64,000 bases of DNA from Agapanthus africanus (lineage: Eukaryota > Streptophyta > Magnoliopsida > Asparagales > Amaryllidaceae). The DNA is taken from NCBI GenBank assembly GCA_030015575.1, contig CM057350.1, forward strand, positions 522,342,959 through 522,406,958. The letters run 5' to 3'. The translations under genes and the position numbers were made by a program. Positions 9,525 through 19,567 of the stretch are shown here, one piece after another (within the stretch, counting starts at the first letter, position 1; each line of letters opens with the position of its first letter). Below the pieces are notes generated by a model. The model saw only the letters and a list, made by a program, of their open reading frames with translations. It made no database searches and was not told the origin of the DNA.

Positions 9525-11328
9525 ATCATATACGTGAGAGTTGGGTGGTCTATAAGCACATCCTTAAAAGTCCCTAGTCGTAGGAGTTTCGAGATTAAGC
9601 ATCGATACTCCATGAGTAGACTAGTGTATACGGATCGAGACCCCGACGAGGGGCGGTGGCCGGTCTCACAAGCCATTGGTGTCAGTTGGTTCACCTAAGA
9701 TGTATACAGGTGCTCATTGGGTTATGAGTATACCATAAAGACTCGCTGGGAACATGCTAGTTGGTATTATACCTATTGTCAGATAGCAGTTCCCTGGTGA
9801 CATGTGCACAGGTTAATCTATCGACCTGAGATCGTCATTTGTCTCGTGTGAGTTGCCACTGTTCTTTGATTACAACCCTACCAGGGCTCAAAGGAGTCAT
9901 GCAAACAGGTTTTAGTTGGGTACAGTCCTGAGCCACATGAAGGCAATGAGTGGATAGTCAGAGGATACGTATCTCCCGGTATTGGGGATTGATGTCGCAA
10001 TGTTCACGGGTGGCCATCACCAGAAATCCTTAGCCAAGGTAGTCGAGAATTACTTATTCGGAACAGTAGTTTTTTAAGTGGTGATGGGCTTCATACCGAC
10101 ACTGAATATTGCATTATTAGGGGTCCGACTTTATCCACCCCCTAGACTCGATATGCGATACTCATAGATGAACGAACCAAACTGTACGGATAATGTCACT
10201 GTCAGGCTCAGAAGGGGTTTCAGGATGAATTTGCTCGTCGGCCTCCCTTTCGCTCAATACCTGGGTAGCCGTTACGTATAGCTAGTGCCACTGACGTGCT
10301 TGTAGTTAAACCCACTGCCAGCGTATTGACGAGTCTTTAGAGTCCCACACAGAGGGTTTTCCTGGTTCGAGCGAAACGTTGTAGAGACCGTATGGTTTTA
10401 TGGCAGGGTTCGATCATATACGTGCACTTGTGCACGGATCATGATCGGACGGATAATACCGGTGGGCTTTGGTTTAAGCCGGATCCTAGTATTATATTGT
10501 TGGATTATTTTTTTCTTGTTGTATTCGTATTCAGTTGGAATACGGATACAGGTATGTATATACAGATGAAGGGTATTCTTGTAATCCGTTACAAGTTACT
10601 TTAGATGTTGCCATTTCATTTTGGAATAAACATTTTGGTTTAAATGTTTATTGCTGGGAAAGTGTGAGTCATGGATTTTTCATTAACTCTTGGTGCACAC
10701 ACTTGGTGACTCATGATGGTGAGTCATGGTGGCATGACTTGGGTTCTTTGTTGTTTTGTGAGATATTTTGTTGTGAGCATGTGAGGATGGCAGATCTTTT
10801 CTAGGGTGTGGCCTTTCTTTATTTGCATTATTCTTACAACAAAATAACACACAATACTTAGCCACTTCTTCACTTGCTTTTCTTGAGCTCACATTTTCCT
10901 CACCTCATGGCATCTTCTTCAACCTCCACCCAAACCCTCTCATGAGTTGAGAATCCTTAGGTGTATTGAGACAAAATGATCACACACTCTCTACTTCATC
11001 TTGGCTATCTAGGCTAGCAAACTAGTTACCCGAATTGCTTCGGTTTTGAAGTCGGAGCCCGTATTACAAACCTTCAACGTGGATCTTCTTCAATGTGGGG
11101 AGACCGGAGAGCAAACTTGATCGAGGAAGCCTTGAGGAGTTTGGGACAGAGGTTGAAGGCTGAAGGACTCGGATCGTTCAGTATAACCTCTCTAAACTCC
11201 TTTACATATAGTTAGTGTAAGGTTAATAGTCGATCCGGGAATCGGGTTCTGTTAGCTCCAGGTTTATTAAAGTTTTTATTCCGCATTTGCCCACGGATTG
11301 ATGGTCGGGGCACTGGCGTAGCCTTACA
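9525..11328 (+). mobile_element. Truncated plus-strand Copia LTR
   Basis: Its sequence matches the reverse complement of the intact Copia LTR (29211-31104), starting about 200 bp inside the LTR and running to a terminus CTTACA at 11328. Positions 9545-9760 align with the reverse complement of about 30680-30890. After the terminus comes CTATTGGTAT, a decayed primer-binding site. No coding region follows. The 1.8 kb holds no gene. Confidence 0.75.
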
Positions 11329-11332
11329 CTAT

Positions 11333-12936
11333 TGGTATGGTTCACCTAAGATTGTATACAGGTGCTCACTGGGGGTGAGTACACTGGACGGACTCGCCGA
11401 GAACTGGCTAGATGGTATTATACCTAGCGTCAGATAGCAGTTCTCTAGTGACATGAGTGCAGATAGTCTGTCGACCTGAGGTCGTCATTTGTCTCTTGTG
11501 AGTTCCCATTGTGCTTTGATTATTACCCTACCACAACTCTACTGAGTCGTGCAAACAGGTTTTAGTTGGGTACAGTCCTGAGCTGCATGGAGGCAGTGAG
11601 CGACTGTTGGGGATTCGTCTCTCCCGGTATAGGGAGTCAATGTCGCGCTGTGATCGGTTGGCCAACACCATAAGTTTCTGGCCATGACGGATTGAGAATT
11701 ACTAGTAGTTGGACCAACAAATTCTCGGATGGTCTTGAGCCATACCGGCATGACTTGTCAAGTTATTAGGGGTCTGACGTTTTCCACCCCTAGACCCGGC
11801 TGCGATACTCTCAGACGAACAGACCGGACTATATGGAGATTGTCACGGATAGGCTTAGTAGGAGTTCGGATGAGTTCGCTCATCGACCTTCTTTTCGACA
11901 TGTACCTGGGTAGCCGTTTCATACAGCTAGTGCCACTGACTGACTTGTGGTTAAACCCACTGCCAGCGTACTGTCGAGTCTTCAGAGTCTCACACAGAGG
12001 GTTTCCTTGGTTCAGGCGAAACGATGTAGAGGCTGTATGGTTTTACGTGCAGGGTTCTGATCATATACGTATACTGGCTATACGGATGTTGTTCGGACGG
12101 ATAATACTAGTGGGCTTTAGTTTAAGCCGGATTCTAGTATTATATTATTGGATTATTATTATCTCATTGTATTCGTATTTTTTGCAATACGAATACGGGT
12201 ATGTATATACGGTGAGGGCATTCTTATAATTTCACAAGAGATGCTTTTAGAAGGGGACACCTCATTATTAGTTTTATCTATTGTTGGAAATAGATTAATG
12301 AGGTGGAAAATGGAGATATTTATGGCATGGTTGAAGCATGGCTAATTCATTTGTTTATTCATTTGACTTTACTATTCAAGCATGGTTGATTGTTTCTATT
12401 GAAAATATTGCATGCTTGATTATTGTGAATAACTTAGCCATTCCTCACTTGCCTCTTCACCTTAGTTCATTTGTGTTTGCTCTTTCTCTCTCCATTTTCT
12501 CTTCTCCTTCTTCCTCAAGCCCTAACCCTCACATGTGTTGTGAATCCTAGGGTTTCTTGAGATAAAACAGTCAAATTAACACTCTACATCTTCTAAGCTA
12601 TCTAAATTAGCAAACTAGATACGTTAGTTATCTCATTCTTGAGGTTGAAGCTTGAACTAAAGACTCTCGGGTGGATCATCTTCGACATGAGGAGGCCGAC
12701 GACCGAGTTTATTGAAAACCGTCTTGGAGCTTAAGAAGAAGAGAAGAAGACCCGAAGGACTTCAACTCTAGAGGTATAAAACTCTTTTACAAGTAGTTTA
12801 GAACCTCTTTGTAGTTTTGCTAGTTAGGGTTTCCGTAAAGATCTTGGAGCATAGGTCGATGTTGCAAGTAAAAAAATCATTTTTTTGTGAATTCCGCCTC
12901 CCTGCGAACTCGCGGGGTGTGCGACATCGACTTACA
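11333..12936 (+). mobile_element. Second truncated plus-strand Copia LTR
   Basis: Directly after the decayed primer site the sequence re-enters the same LTR at the segment GGTTCACCTAAGAT, also seen near 9690, and continues to a terminus CGACTTACA at 12936. The last 60 bp match the reverse complement of 29211-29270. The intervening element body has been deleted, leaving two LTR pieces in direct orientation. Confidence 0.75.
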
Positions 12937-13610
12937 GGGATTTCCCTTTACTTTTATAAGTGAACAACAAGATCTAAGACAAAAAATTTCGCCAGGAACA
13001 TGCACACCTTATTGGACCTTTTGGTTCATTCGAGACCTTTTGGCCCCCTTCACTCCCTCTCACTTTGCCAAGTGCGCACCTTGCTAGGTGTGTGTCTCAG
13101 CAGGTGCACACTTGTCATGTACGCCCCATGCCAGGTGTGCACCTTGCTAGGTGCGCATTTTGGAAGGTGCGCATTTATCACGTGCGTCCTTTCCCACGTG
13201 CGCACTTGACATATATACACTCATCACCTCTCTTGTTAGAAAAAAATTCTAACGGGACGCTGCCCCGCATTCCGCAAGAGGGCTGCTAGTCCCCTTGACC
13301 CACAACCTACTGTCCGGGTAGCGGGACCCCCGTAAAAACTCTGCGAGGCATCCGATATGCCCAAAGCGCTATATTCCCAAATACAACACGCACATATTGC
13401 TTATTAAGTTCGCATGATCTGTTTGACTTATTAATCGAAGATTCTCTCGCTCCAAAAGAGAGGGGTAATTAACGTCAGCTTAGTCTGCGGCTGCCAAAGA
13501 TTCGGATCCCCACAATCATTAAACCTCAGCCTACCCCAGGCAGGGGGAATATGTAATACGCCTGACAAGCAACGCGCATTTCTATCTCAATAGGGTGGCG
13601 AAAAACATTC
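12937..13610 (+). mobile_element. Old LTR fragment related to element A, opposite orientation
   Basis: From about 13230 the reverse complement follows the LTR of A (13611-14000) segment by segment, including the TTAGAAATTTTTTTCTAA-type hairpin and the GGGGGTCCCGCTACCCGG stretch, with clear divergence. Positions 12980-13230 hold GGTGCGCACCT-like short repeats, probably the same LTR. The right end, GGCGAAAAACATTC, stops just short of the expected LTR terminus, so A probably inserted at the edge of this older LTR. Confidence 0.6.
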
Positions 13611-14963
13611 TGTAGGGTATTTTTCGTCACCTCATTAAGATGGGAATACGCACGCTCTTTTCAGGCGTACTACAGATTCCCCCTGTCTAGGATAGGCTGG
13701 GGTTTATTGATTGTGGGGAACCGAATCTCCAGCAGCCGTGGACTAAACTGCCGTTAATTGCCCCTCGCCTTTGGAGCGAGAGAACCTCCGATTGACGGGT
13801 CAAACAGGTCATGTGAACTCAACATGCAGTGTTGTATTTTGAAGGGGTTTTGGATATATCGAGGGCCCCACAGAGTTTTTACGGGGGTCCCGCTACCCGG
13901 ATAGAGAGCTGGGGGTCAAGGGGGCTAGCGGTCCCCTTACGGGGTGCGGGGCAGCACCCCGTTAGAAATTTTTTTCTAACGGGGACAGTGTTGTGGAGTA
14001 TGTGTGTGTGTGTATACATATATATATAAATAAAAATAAAAGAGGAAAAGAGCCTAAAAGACGCGTGGGGCAGAGCGCCAGCACCCCACGTGCCTGGCAC
14101 GCGGGCGCTAGGCGTCAGCAGCAGAAGGGACTTAGTCCCTGCACTAGGAGCTGTGCTCCCGATTTGACTTTTGGAGTTGAACTCCTGACAAGAAAGACTT
14201 TTTCTCTCTTTTTTTATGGAGTTAAACTCCCAGGAACTTTGATTTGTAGAGTTAAACTCCAAGAAATCCTTGTAAATGCTCAAGGGGACCCCTTTCTTCT
14301 CCCCTGGGCCTTGGATCTTTCCCAAAATGGGATCTCTGGAGATGGGTCTCCTTCCTTCTCTTCTGTCGGCCGGATCTTGGAGAACAAGAGGGGGTGAGAT
14401 TTAGAAATCTCCCCTTTTTGAGATCTAATGGAAGATCCGAGCTACCTTTGGTGGGTTTTGTGGTGTAAAACTATTTATTTTTGGAAAAGGAAAAGTAAAA
14501 CTTTTGATTTAATTAAAAATGGGAAGAAAGTTTTAGAACCTTGAGGAAGGAGAAGGAGCACAGACCCTAATTTTTTTTTAGAGAGAAAAAAAGTTGTCAT
14601 AGATATTTTCATCATGTTTGCCTTTATAGGCTACACACTTTAAATATAGCCCCTTGGGCTTTACAAAATGTCATTTTGCCCATCTCATGCCTCATGTGCT
14701 CATTCCTTTTGCCCATAAGCCATGGGCTTTACAAAAATTTGGTTTTATGCCCATTTTTCTTATATTTATTCATAAAATAAAATAAAATAAATACACCAAA
14801 ATTATTTATTACAAAATTTTTATTTTGGCATGGGGGAGGCCGGCCGCTTCATGTTCGGGCTCGACCCGGGCATTGGCCCACTTGACCTGGGCTTGAGCCC
14901 ACTTGCTTGGGGTTGACTTTGATTTTGACTTGGTCAAATGGGGTGTAAATTTTTACCCCAACA
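13611..14963 (-). repeat. Left (3') LTR of element A, 1353 bp
   Basis: On the minus strand it starts TGTTGGGG and ends CCCTACA. It matches the right LTR over 13611-14600 with roughly 5-8% differences by eye. Short inverted repeats are frequent: GGAGTTGAACTCC, GGAGTTAAACTCC, AAAAGTAAAACTTTT, and an 8-bp arm pair around 13965-13985. There is a GT/AT simple repeat near 13998-14030. Confidence 0.88.
14621..14630 (-). promoter_or_regulatory. Probable TATA box of element A LTR
   Basis: The minus strand reads CCTATAAAGG. The equivalent part of the right LTR is displaced beyond element B. Confidence 0.5.
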
Positions 14964-14975
14964 AATTGCCCCCAT
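14964..14975 (-). other. Polypurine tract of element A
   Basis: The minus strand reads ATGGGGGCAATT directly before the LTR start TGTTGGGG, the position where plus-strand DNA synthesis is primed. Confidence 0.75.
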
Positions 14976-15077
14976 CAATAAATGCACACCGCATATGTGG
15001 GTCGTGTACATGAAATTGATGGATCTTCTTTCACCTGGAGGCGGTTTGATTTGGTTCCTGCTTTTTGGGAAGCTGGC

Positions 15078-15772
15078 ACTGCCCTTTTAGCGACGTGGAT
15101 GGTCGATACTGCCCTTTTAGTGATGTGGACGGCGATGCTACCCTTTTTGCGACTTGGACGGTCGGTTCTGTCCTTTTAGTGACTTGGACGGTCGATGATT
15201 CCCTTTTAGCGACATGGACGGTCGGTTCTGCCCTTTTAGCGACTTGGACGGTCGGTTCTGCCCTTTTTCGCGACTTGGACGGTCTATGCTGCCCTTTTAG
15301 CGATGTGGACGGTCAGTTCTGCCCTTTTAGCGACTTGGGCGGTCAGTTCTGCCCTTTTAGCGACTTGGACGGTCGGTTCTGCCCTTTTCGCGACTTGGAC
15401 GGTCGGTTCTGCCCTTTTCGCGACTTGGACGGTCGATGCTGCCCTTTTTGCGACTTGGACGGTCGGTTCTGCCCTTTTAGCGACTTGGACGGTCGATGCT
15501 GCCTTTTTAGTGACGTGGACGGTTGGCTCTATCCTTTGAGCGACTTGGACGGTCGATGCTGCCCTTTTTGCTACTTGGACGGTCGGTTCTACCCTTTCAG
15601 CGACTTGGACAGTCGATGCTGCCCTTTTAGCGACGTGGACGGTTGATGCTGCCCTTTTAACGACGTAGACGGTCGGCTCTTCCCTTTTAGCGACTTGGAC
15701 GGTCGGTTCTGCCCTTTTTGCGACTTGGACGGTCGGTTCTGCCCTTTTAGCGACTTGGACGGTCGATGCTGT
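15078..15772 (-). repeat. 30-bp tandem array in 3' region of element A
   Basis: About 23 units of 30 bp contain CGACTTGGACGGTCG followed by a variable pair (GTTCTG or ATGCTG) and CCCTTTTAG. Each core is CGAC-N7-GTCG, an inverted repeat with 4-bp arms. Repeat-filled 3' untranslated regions are known in Tat-lineage elements. The array is open in plus-strand frames only because 30 is a multiple of three. Confidence 0.9.
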
Positions 15773-15884
15773 ATTTGACTTGCTCCGCTCCTCGCGGTGT
15801 CAGGGATGAAGTTGACTTGTTTCTGAGGTAGAGCTTGATTCTGCCAGGGAGGTCATTGGTTGTTTTGCTGATTTGATGTGATTT

Positions 15885-17190
15885 GGGTTGACATCAACAC
15901 CGCTACACTGGAATATGGTACCAAGAGCGAATCATCATCTGCCATGATAGGATTTGGGGATTTTGGTTTTGGTCAGCATCTGCATTGCTGCACTGAAATA
16001 ATGTCAGGAGCAACTCATCATTTGCCCTTGCCCTTTGAGGAGCGATGGCTTATGAGACAGGTTTAGGTCCCTATTACCTAAGACTTTTCAATTTTATGAG
16101 CCATAAGGGTCTCATAAAAGCACTTTCTCCCTACAAGTCGAGAGGATCTCGCAGGTGTATTTTCTCCTTAGGAATCGTAGGGATTCCTAAGTGTGTTGCT
16201 CCTTTGTGAGTCGTAAGGATCTCATGCAGAGATTTTCTCCTCACAAGGTCGAGAGGACTTTGCGAGTGTGTTTCATCTCTTTTTCATGAGTTTGCGCCCT
16301 TTCGGGTTTTCAAAAACTCGCCGGCAGTCCTGCTGTTTTTACTCACGGGGCCCTTTCAGGTTTTCATCCGTGCCCATTTTTCTTGTGGACATACTTTTTT
16401 AGGAGGGGGAAATCTTCATCGCTGGTGGGACTTTAAATGTGGTCTCGCCGGTAGAACTTGGGAGAGATTGGGATCGTTTTACACCCGTGGATTGTATACG
16501 GTTTTGCAGGATGTATAATCCAGACCATAGGGCTGAAAGAATTTCGGGACTTTGTTGGCGTCTGCATCGCTACACTGGAATATGGTACCAGAAGCGACTC
16601 ATCATTCGCCGTTGGGGTATGGGATTTAGAATTTGGTTGGCGTCTGCATCGCTGCATTGGAATATGGTACCAGGAGCGACTCATCATTCGTCGTTTCCCG
16701 TTAGGGAGTAATGGCTTAGGAGACAAATTTAGATCTCTATCACCTAAGGCTTTTCAATTTTATGAGCCGTAAGGGACCCATAAAAGCATTTTCTCCCTAC
16801 GAGTCGAAAGGATCTTGTAGGTGTACTTTCTCCTTAGGAGTCGTGGGGACTCCTAAGTGTGTTGCTCCTTTGTGAGTCGTAAGGATCTCACGCGGGAATT
16901 TTCTCCTCACAAACTCGAGAGGACTTTGCGAGTGCATTTTATCTCTTTTCACGAGTTTGCGCCCTTTCGGGTTTTCACAAACTCGCCGGCAGTCCTGCTT
17001 TTTTTACTCACGGAGCCCTTTTGGGTTTTCATCCGTGCCCGTTTTGCTTGTGGACATACCGTTTTTTTCGTTGGTGGGACTTTAAAAGTAGCCTCATCGG
17101 CAGAACTTGGGAGAGATAGGGATTGTTTATGCCCGTGGATTATAAACGGTTTTACAGGATGTATGATCTAGACCGTAGGGCTTGTGTGCT
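15885..17190 (-). repeat. Two 667-bp units packed with hairpins, 3' region of element A
   Basis: Landmarks recur with a shift of about 666 bp, for example ATGGCTTA at 16045 and ATGGCTTAGG at 16711. Each unit starts with two 81-bp copies of a GCTACACTGGAATATGGTACC-like segment and continues with a chain of inverted repeats sharing an AGTCGTAAGGATCT-like core with different outer arms. Examples are CTTAGGAATC/GATTCCTAAG (16167-16191) and CTTAGGAGTC/GACTCCTAAG (16833-16857). No coding capacity is recognised. Confidence 0.85.
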
Positions 17191-17214
17191 CAATTCGCCT
17201 GTGACTTAGAGTAT

Positions 17215-18195
17215 TCACACGTAATATTTCTTGAGATATCGGCCATTGATAGGTAGCATAGGCCTTTCTCCCTCGGCATTTATCAGCTGGTAGGATGCTC
17301 CATCAAACACTTTCTCGATGACGTATGGTCCTTCCCAGTTTGGCTCGAATTTTCCCTTGGCATGTCGATTGGGGATAATCGGTCTTTTGAGGACCAACAC
17401 CAATTCACCTTTCTTGAAAGCGCGAAGACTGGCTATCTTGTCATAGGCCCGTGACATTTGGGCTCGGTATAGCTCTAGATTTTGCTGCACCACAAGCCTC
17501 TTTTCTTCGAGGGCGTCAAGCTCTTCAAGCCGAAGGAGTACGTTTTCCTCCTCCGTCAACTCATGCTGAACGGCCATTCTTAAGATTGGAACTTCGACTT
17601 CGATGGGGAGGACCGCCTCCACTCCGAAGAGCAATGAGTATGGAGTGGACTGAGTTGGAGTACGGTGTGTGGTACGATATGCCCATAATGCCTCGTGAAG
17701 TTTGAGATTCCAGTCTCTCTTATTGGCTGAAGCATTTTTCCTCAGGAGCTTGCATAGAGTCTTATTGAAGGCTTCGGCTAGCCCATTGGCTCTTGGGTTA
17801 TAGATGGAGGAATATCTCCAGTCTATCTTGTGCTGAGTAGCGAACCTTGAGACTTTGAAGCTCTTGAAAGAAGGCCCGCTGTCAGAAATGATTCTTCTTG
17901 GTGTACCGAAGTGGTATAGAATATTATGCTGGAAGAACGTCAGAATATTTTCTGTCTTGACTTCTTTTAGCGGGACGGCTTCAGCCCATCTGGAGAAATA
18001 GTCAGTTGCAGCCAATATGAACTGGTGGCCTCTGGATGACGGAGGATCAATTGGGCCAACTATGTCGGTTCCCCAGACTTCGAAGGGCCACGACGCCACC
18101 GTAGGATGCAACGGATTGGGCTGCTTGTGAATGAAATCACCATGAATTTGGCAGATATAATATTTCTTTGCATGCTCTCCGCAATCCCGTATCAT
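17215..18195 (-). CDS. Integrase of element A (core and C-terminal part)
   Basis: The 326-residue frame encodes most of a Ty3/Gypsy integrase, which would insert the element's cDNA into chromosomes. It starts in the zinc-binding region (C-QIHGDFIH, residues about 15-23). The catalytic triad is visible: D in WGTDIVGP (about 43), D in ISDSGPSF (about 104) and E in GLAEAFNKTL (about 141). SDSGP replaces the usual SDNGP. The C-terminal portion runs to LKKYYV followed by the stop. The real frame continues upstream to the archaeal-type RNase H through two in-frame stops (near 18240 and 18292), so the ATG here is not the natural start. Function in this copy is lost; family assignment is firm. Confidence 0.88.
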   Translation of the reverse strand: MIRDCGEHAKKYYICQIHGDFIHKQPNPLHPTVASWPFEVWGTDIVGPIDPPSSRGHQFILAATDYFSRWAEAVPLKEVKTENILTFFQHNILYHFGTPRRIISDSGPSFKSFKVSRFATQHKIDWRYSSIYNPRANGLAEAFNKTLCKLLRKNASANKRDWNLKLHEALWAYRTTHRTPTQSTPYSLLFGVEAVLPIEVEVPILRMAVQHELTEEENVLLRLEELDALEEKRLVVQQNLELYRAQMSRAYDKIASLRAFKKGELVLVLKRPIIPNRHAKGKFEPNWEGPYVIEKVFDGASYQLINAEGERPMLPINGRYLKKYYV

Positions 18196-18294
18196 GGTGG
18201 GCCAATAATACCGAAGCTGTTTAATTTGAAGTCACATCTTGGGGCCAGATTGGTGAGCACTGCAAACGCCCGAGTGAACTTCTTTCATGACCTT

Positions 18295-18831
18295 TTAGGC
18301 TTCGGCCAATGACAGACACCTGAGCAAGAGTTGGTCATATGACCTGCGGTATAGCGTGTCGTTTACAAACACGTATCGAAGAGCTCTCTTCTTCAGCTGA
18401 ATCCTTGCAGATTTTCCTTCGGGCAGCTTGTCATATCGGAGGTACTCTATAAAGGTTTCTCTCCAATCGGGCTCGTCTTGGATGATCGAAGCTTCTTCGG
18501 CAGGACCGCTCTTCTGTTCCGTACTTTCCTCTTCTTGTAGAGAGACTGGGGATAGAATTTGCCGGCTCCTGATTGTGATCAGAATTTTGTCCATGTCAGG
18601 ATCAGCTAGCTCCTTGGCTAAGCGAGCGAGTACGTCAGCCTTTCCATTCAACGCCCTAGGAACTCTCATCAGCTCAATATGGGTGAACTGTTTCATAAGC
18701 TCCACCGCCCGGCTTCTGTACCGAGCTAACTCGGGTTTGTATATCTTATAGTTGCCGCTTACTTGGTTGACGACAAGCTGGGAGTCACCGTAAACCCGTA
18801 GCCAAAGGATTTTCATTTCTATGGCTAGCTC
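18295..18831 (-). pseudogene. Archaeal-type RNase H, second half, element A
   Basis: The frame contains VYGDSQLVVNQVSGN and LNGKADVLARLAKEL, hallmarks of the extra RNase H (aRNH) found between RNase H and integrase in Tat-lineage elements. A 1-bp deletion near 18832 breaks it from its first half (YFDGASS and NNGAEYEAL motifs, 18840-19010). The acidic linker after it leads to integrase. In intact elements this domain is thought to aid RNA removal during reverse transcription. Confidence 0.82.
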
Positions 18832-19567
18832 CGACCAGCTATCAGAGCTTCATACTCAGCCCCGTTGTTTGTGCGAAGCTCGGTGAGAGCAAAAGAACGC
18901 CATAGGGTTCCCATCGAAGGCGTGATGAACATCAATCCTATCCCTGCTTTTATCACCGGGACGCTTGATTTACTGGAGGTCCTTATTGATGAGGCTCCAT
19001 CGAAGTAGAGCTCCCAACATGGCCCGCTATCCTCGAGGTGCAATATTTGTTCATAGGGTAATTCACAATTTAGCGATGACCCTTCTGGTATAGGATGGGC
19101 AGCGAGAAAATCGGCGAGGGCTTGCCATTTTATTGCTTTCTGAGGAGTATAAACTATGTCAAACTCAAGTAGCATGATAGCCCATCTTGCCATTCTGCCG
19201 GCTAGGCTTGCCTTGGTCAGTAAGTGTTTGAGAGGGTCGACCTTGGAGATCAGCATAACTCGATGAGTGAGCAGATAGTACCTCAACTTCTTCACACCGA
19301 ATATCAGAGCCAGGCATTGCTTCTTGATCGGGGAATAATTGTGTTCCGCCCCGACTAGAGTTCGACTGAGGTAGTAGAGGGCATTTTCCTTTTCCTCCTC
19401 GCTGTTCTGGGCAAAGAGCACACCGAGTGATTCATCTAGCATAGCAGTGTAGAGAATCAGTGGTTTATTTAGAATGGGAGCGGCCAGCACTAGAGGGTGC
19501 AACAAGTACTGTTTGATGCTTTCAAACGCTTCTTGACATTCGACGTCCCAGACAAAAGGAGCTCCTT
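18825..19567 (-). pseudogene. RT C-terminus, RNase H and start of aRNH, element A
   Basis: The frame reads from FVWDVECQEAF through the RNase H domain (LILYTAMLDESLG, EHNYSPIKKQCLAL, HPIPEGSSLNCELP) into the first half of the second RNase H (LYFDGASS, TNNGAEYEALIAG). An open frame extends to 19649, but residues beyond 19567 come from the inserted element C. The true upstream continuation is at 41229, where the RT frame stops at KLMKKG. This shows C inserted into a continuous RT-RNase H frame. Confidence 0.85.
19563..19567. repeat. Left target-site duplication of element C
   Basis: TCCTT precedes the LTR start TGTAACG at 19568 and recurs at 41229-41233 after GACGTGACA. Confidence 0.92.

Noticed and set aside
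13879..14397. Overlapping frames of 134-148 codons in the LTR of A
   Set aside because: They cover LTR non-coding DNA with short repeats, and the copy in the right LTR (50926-51415) is not conserved in frame.
15065..15646. 193-codon plus-strand frame repeating FCPFSDLDG-like units
   Set aside because: It is the translation of a 30-bp tandem repeat, antisense to element A; the period is a multiple of three, so several frames stay open.
15078..15772. CRISPR-like regular repeats
   Set aside because: The units are contiguous and near-identical, without unique spacers, inside a plant retrotransposon.
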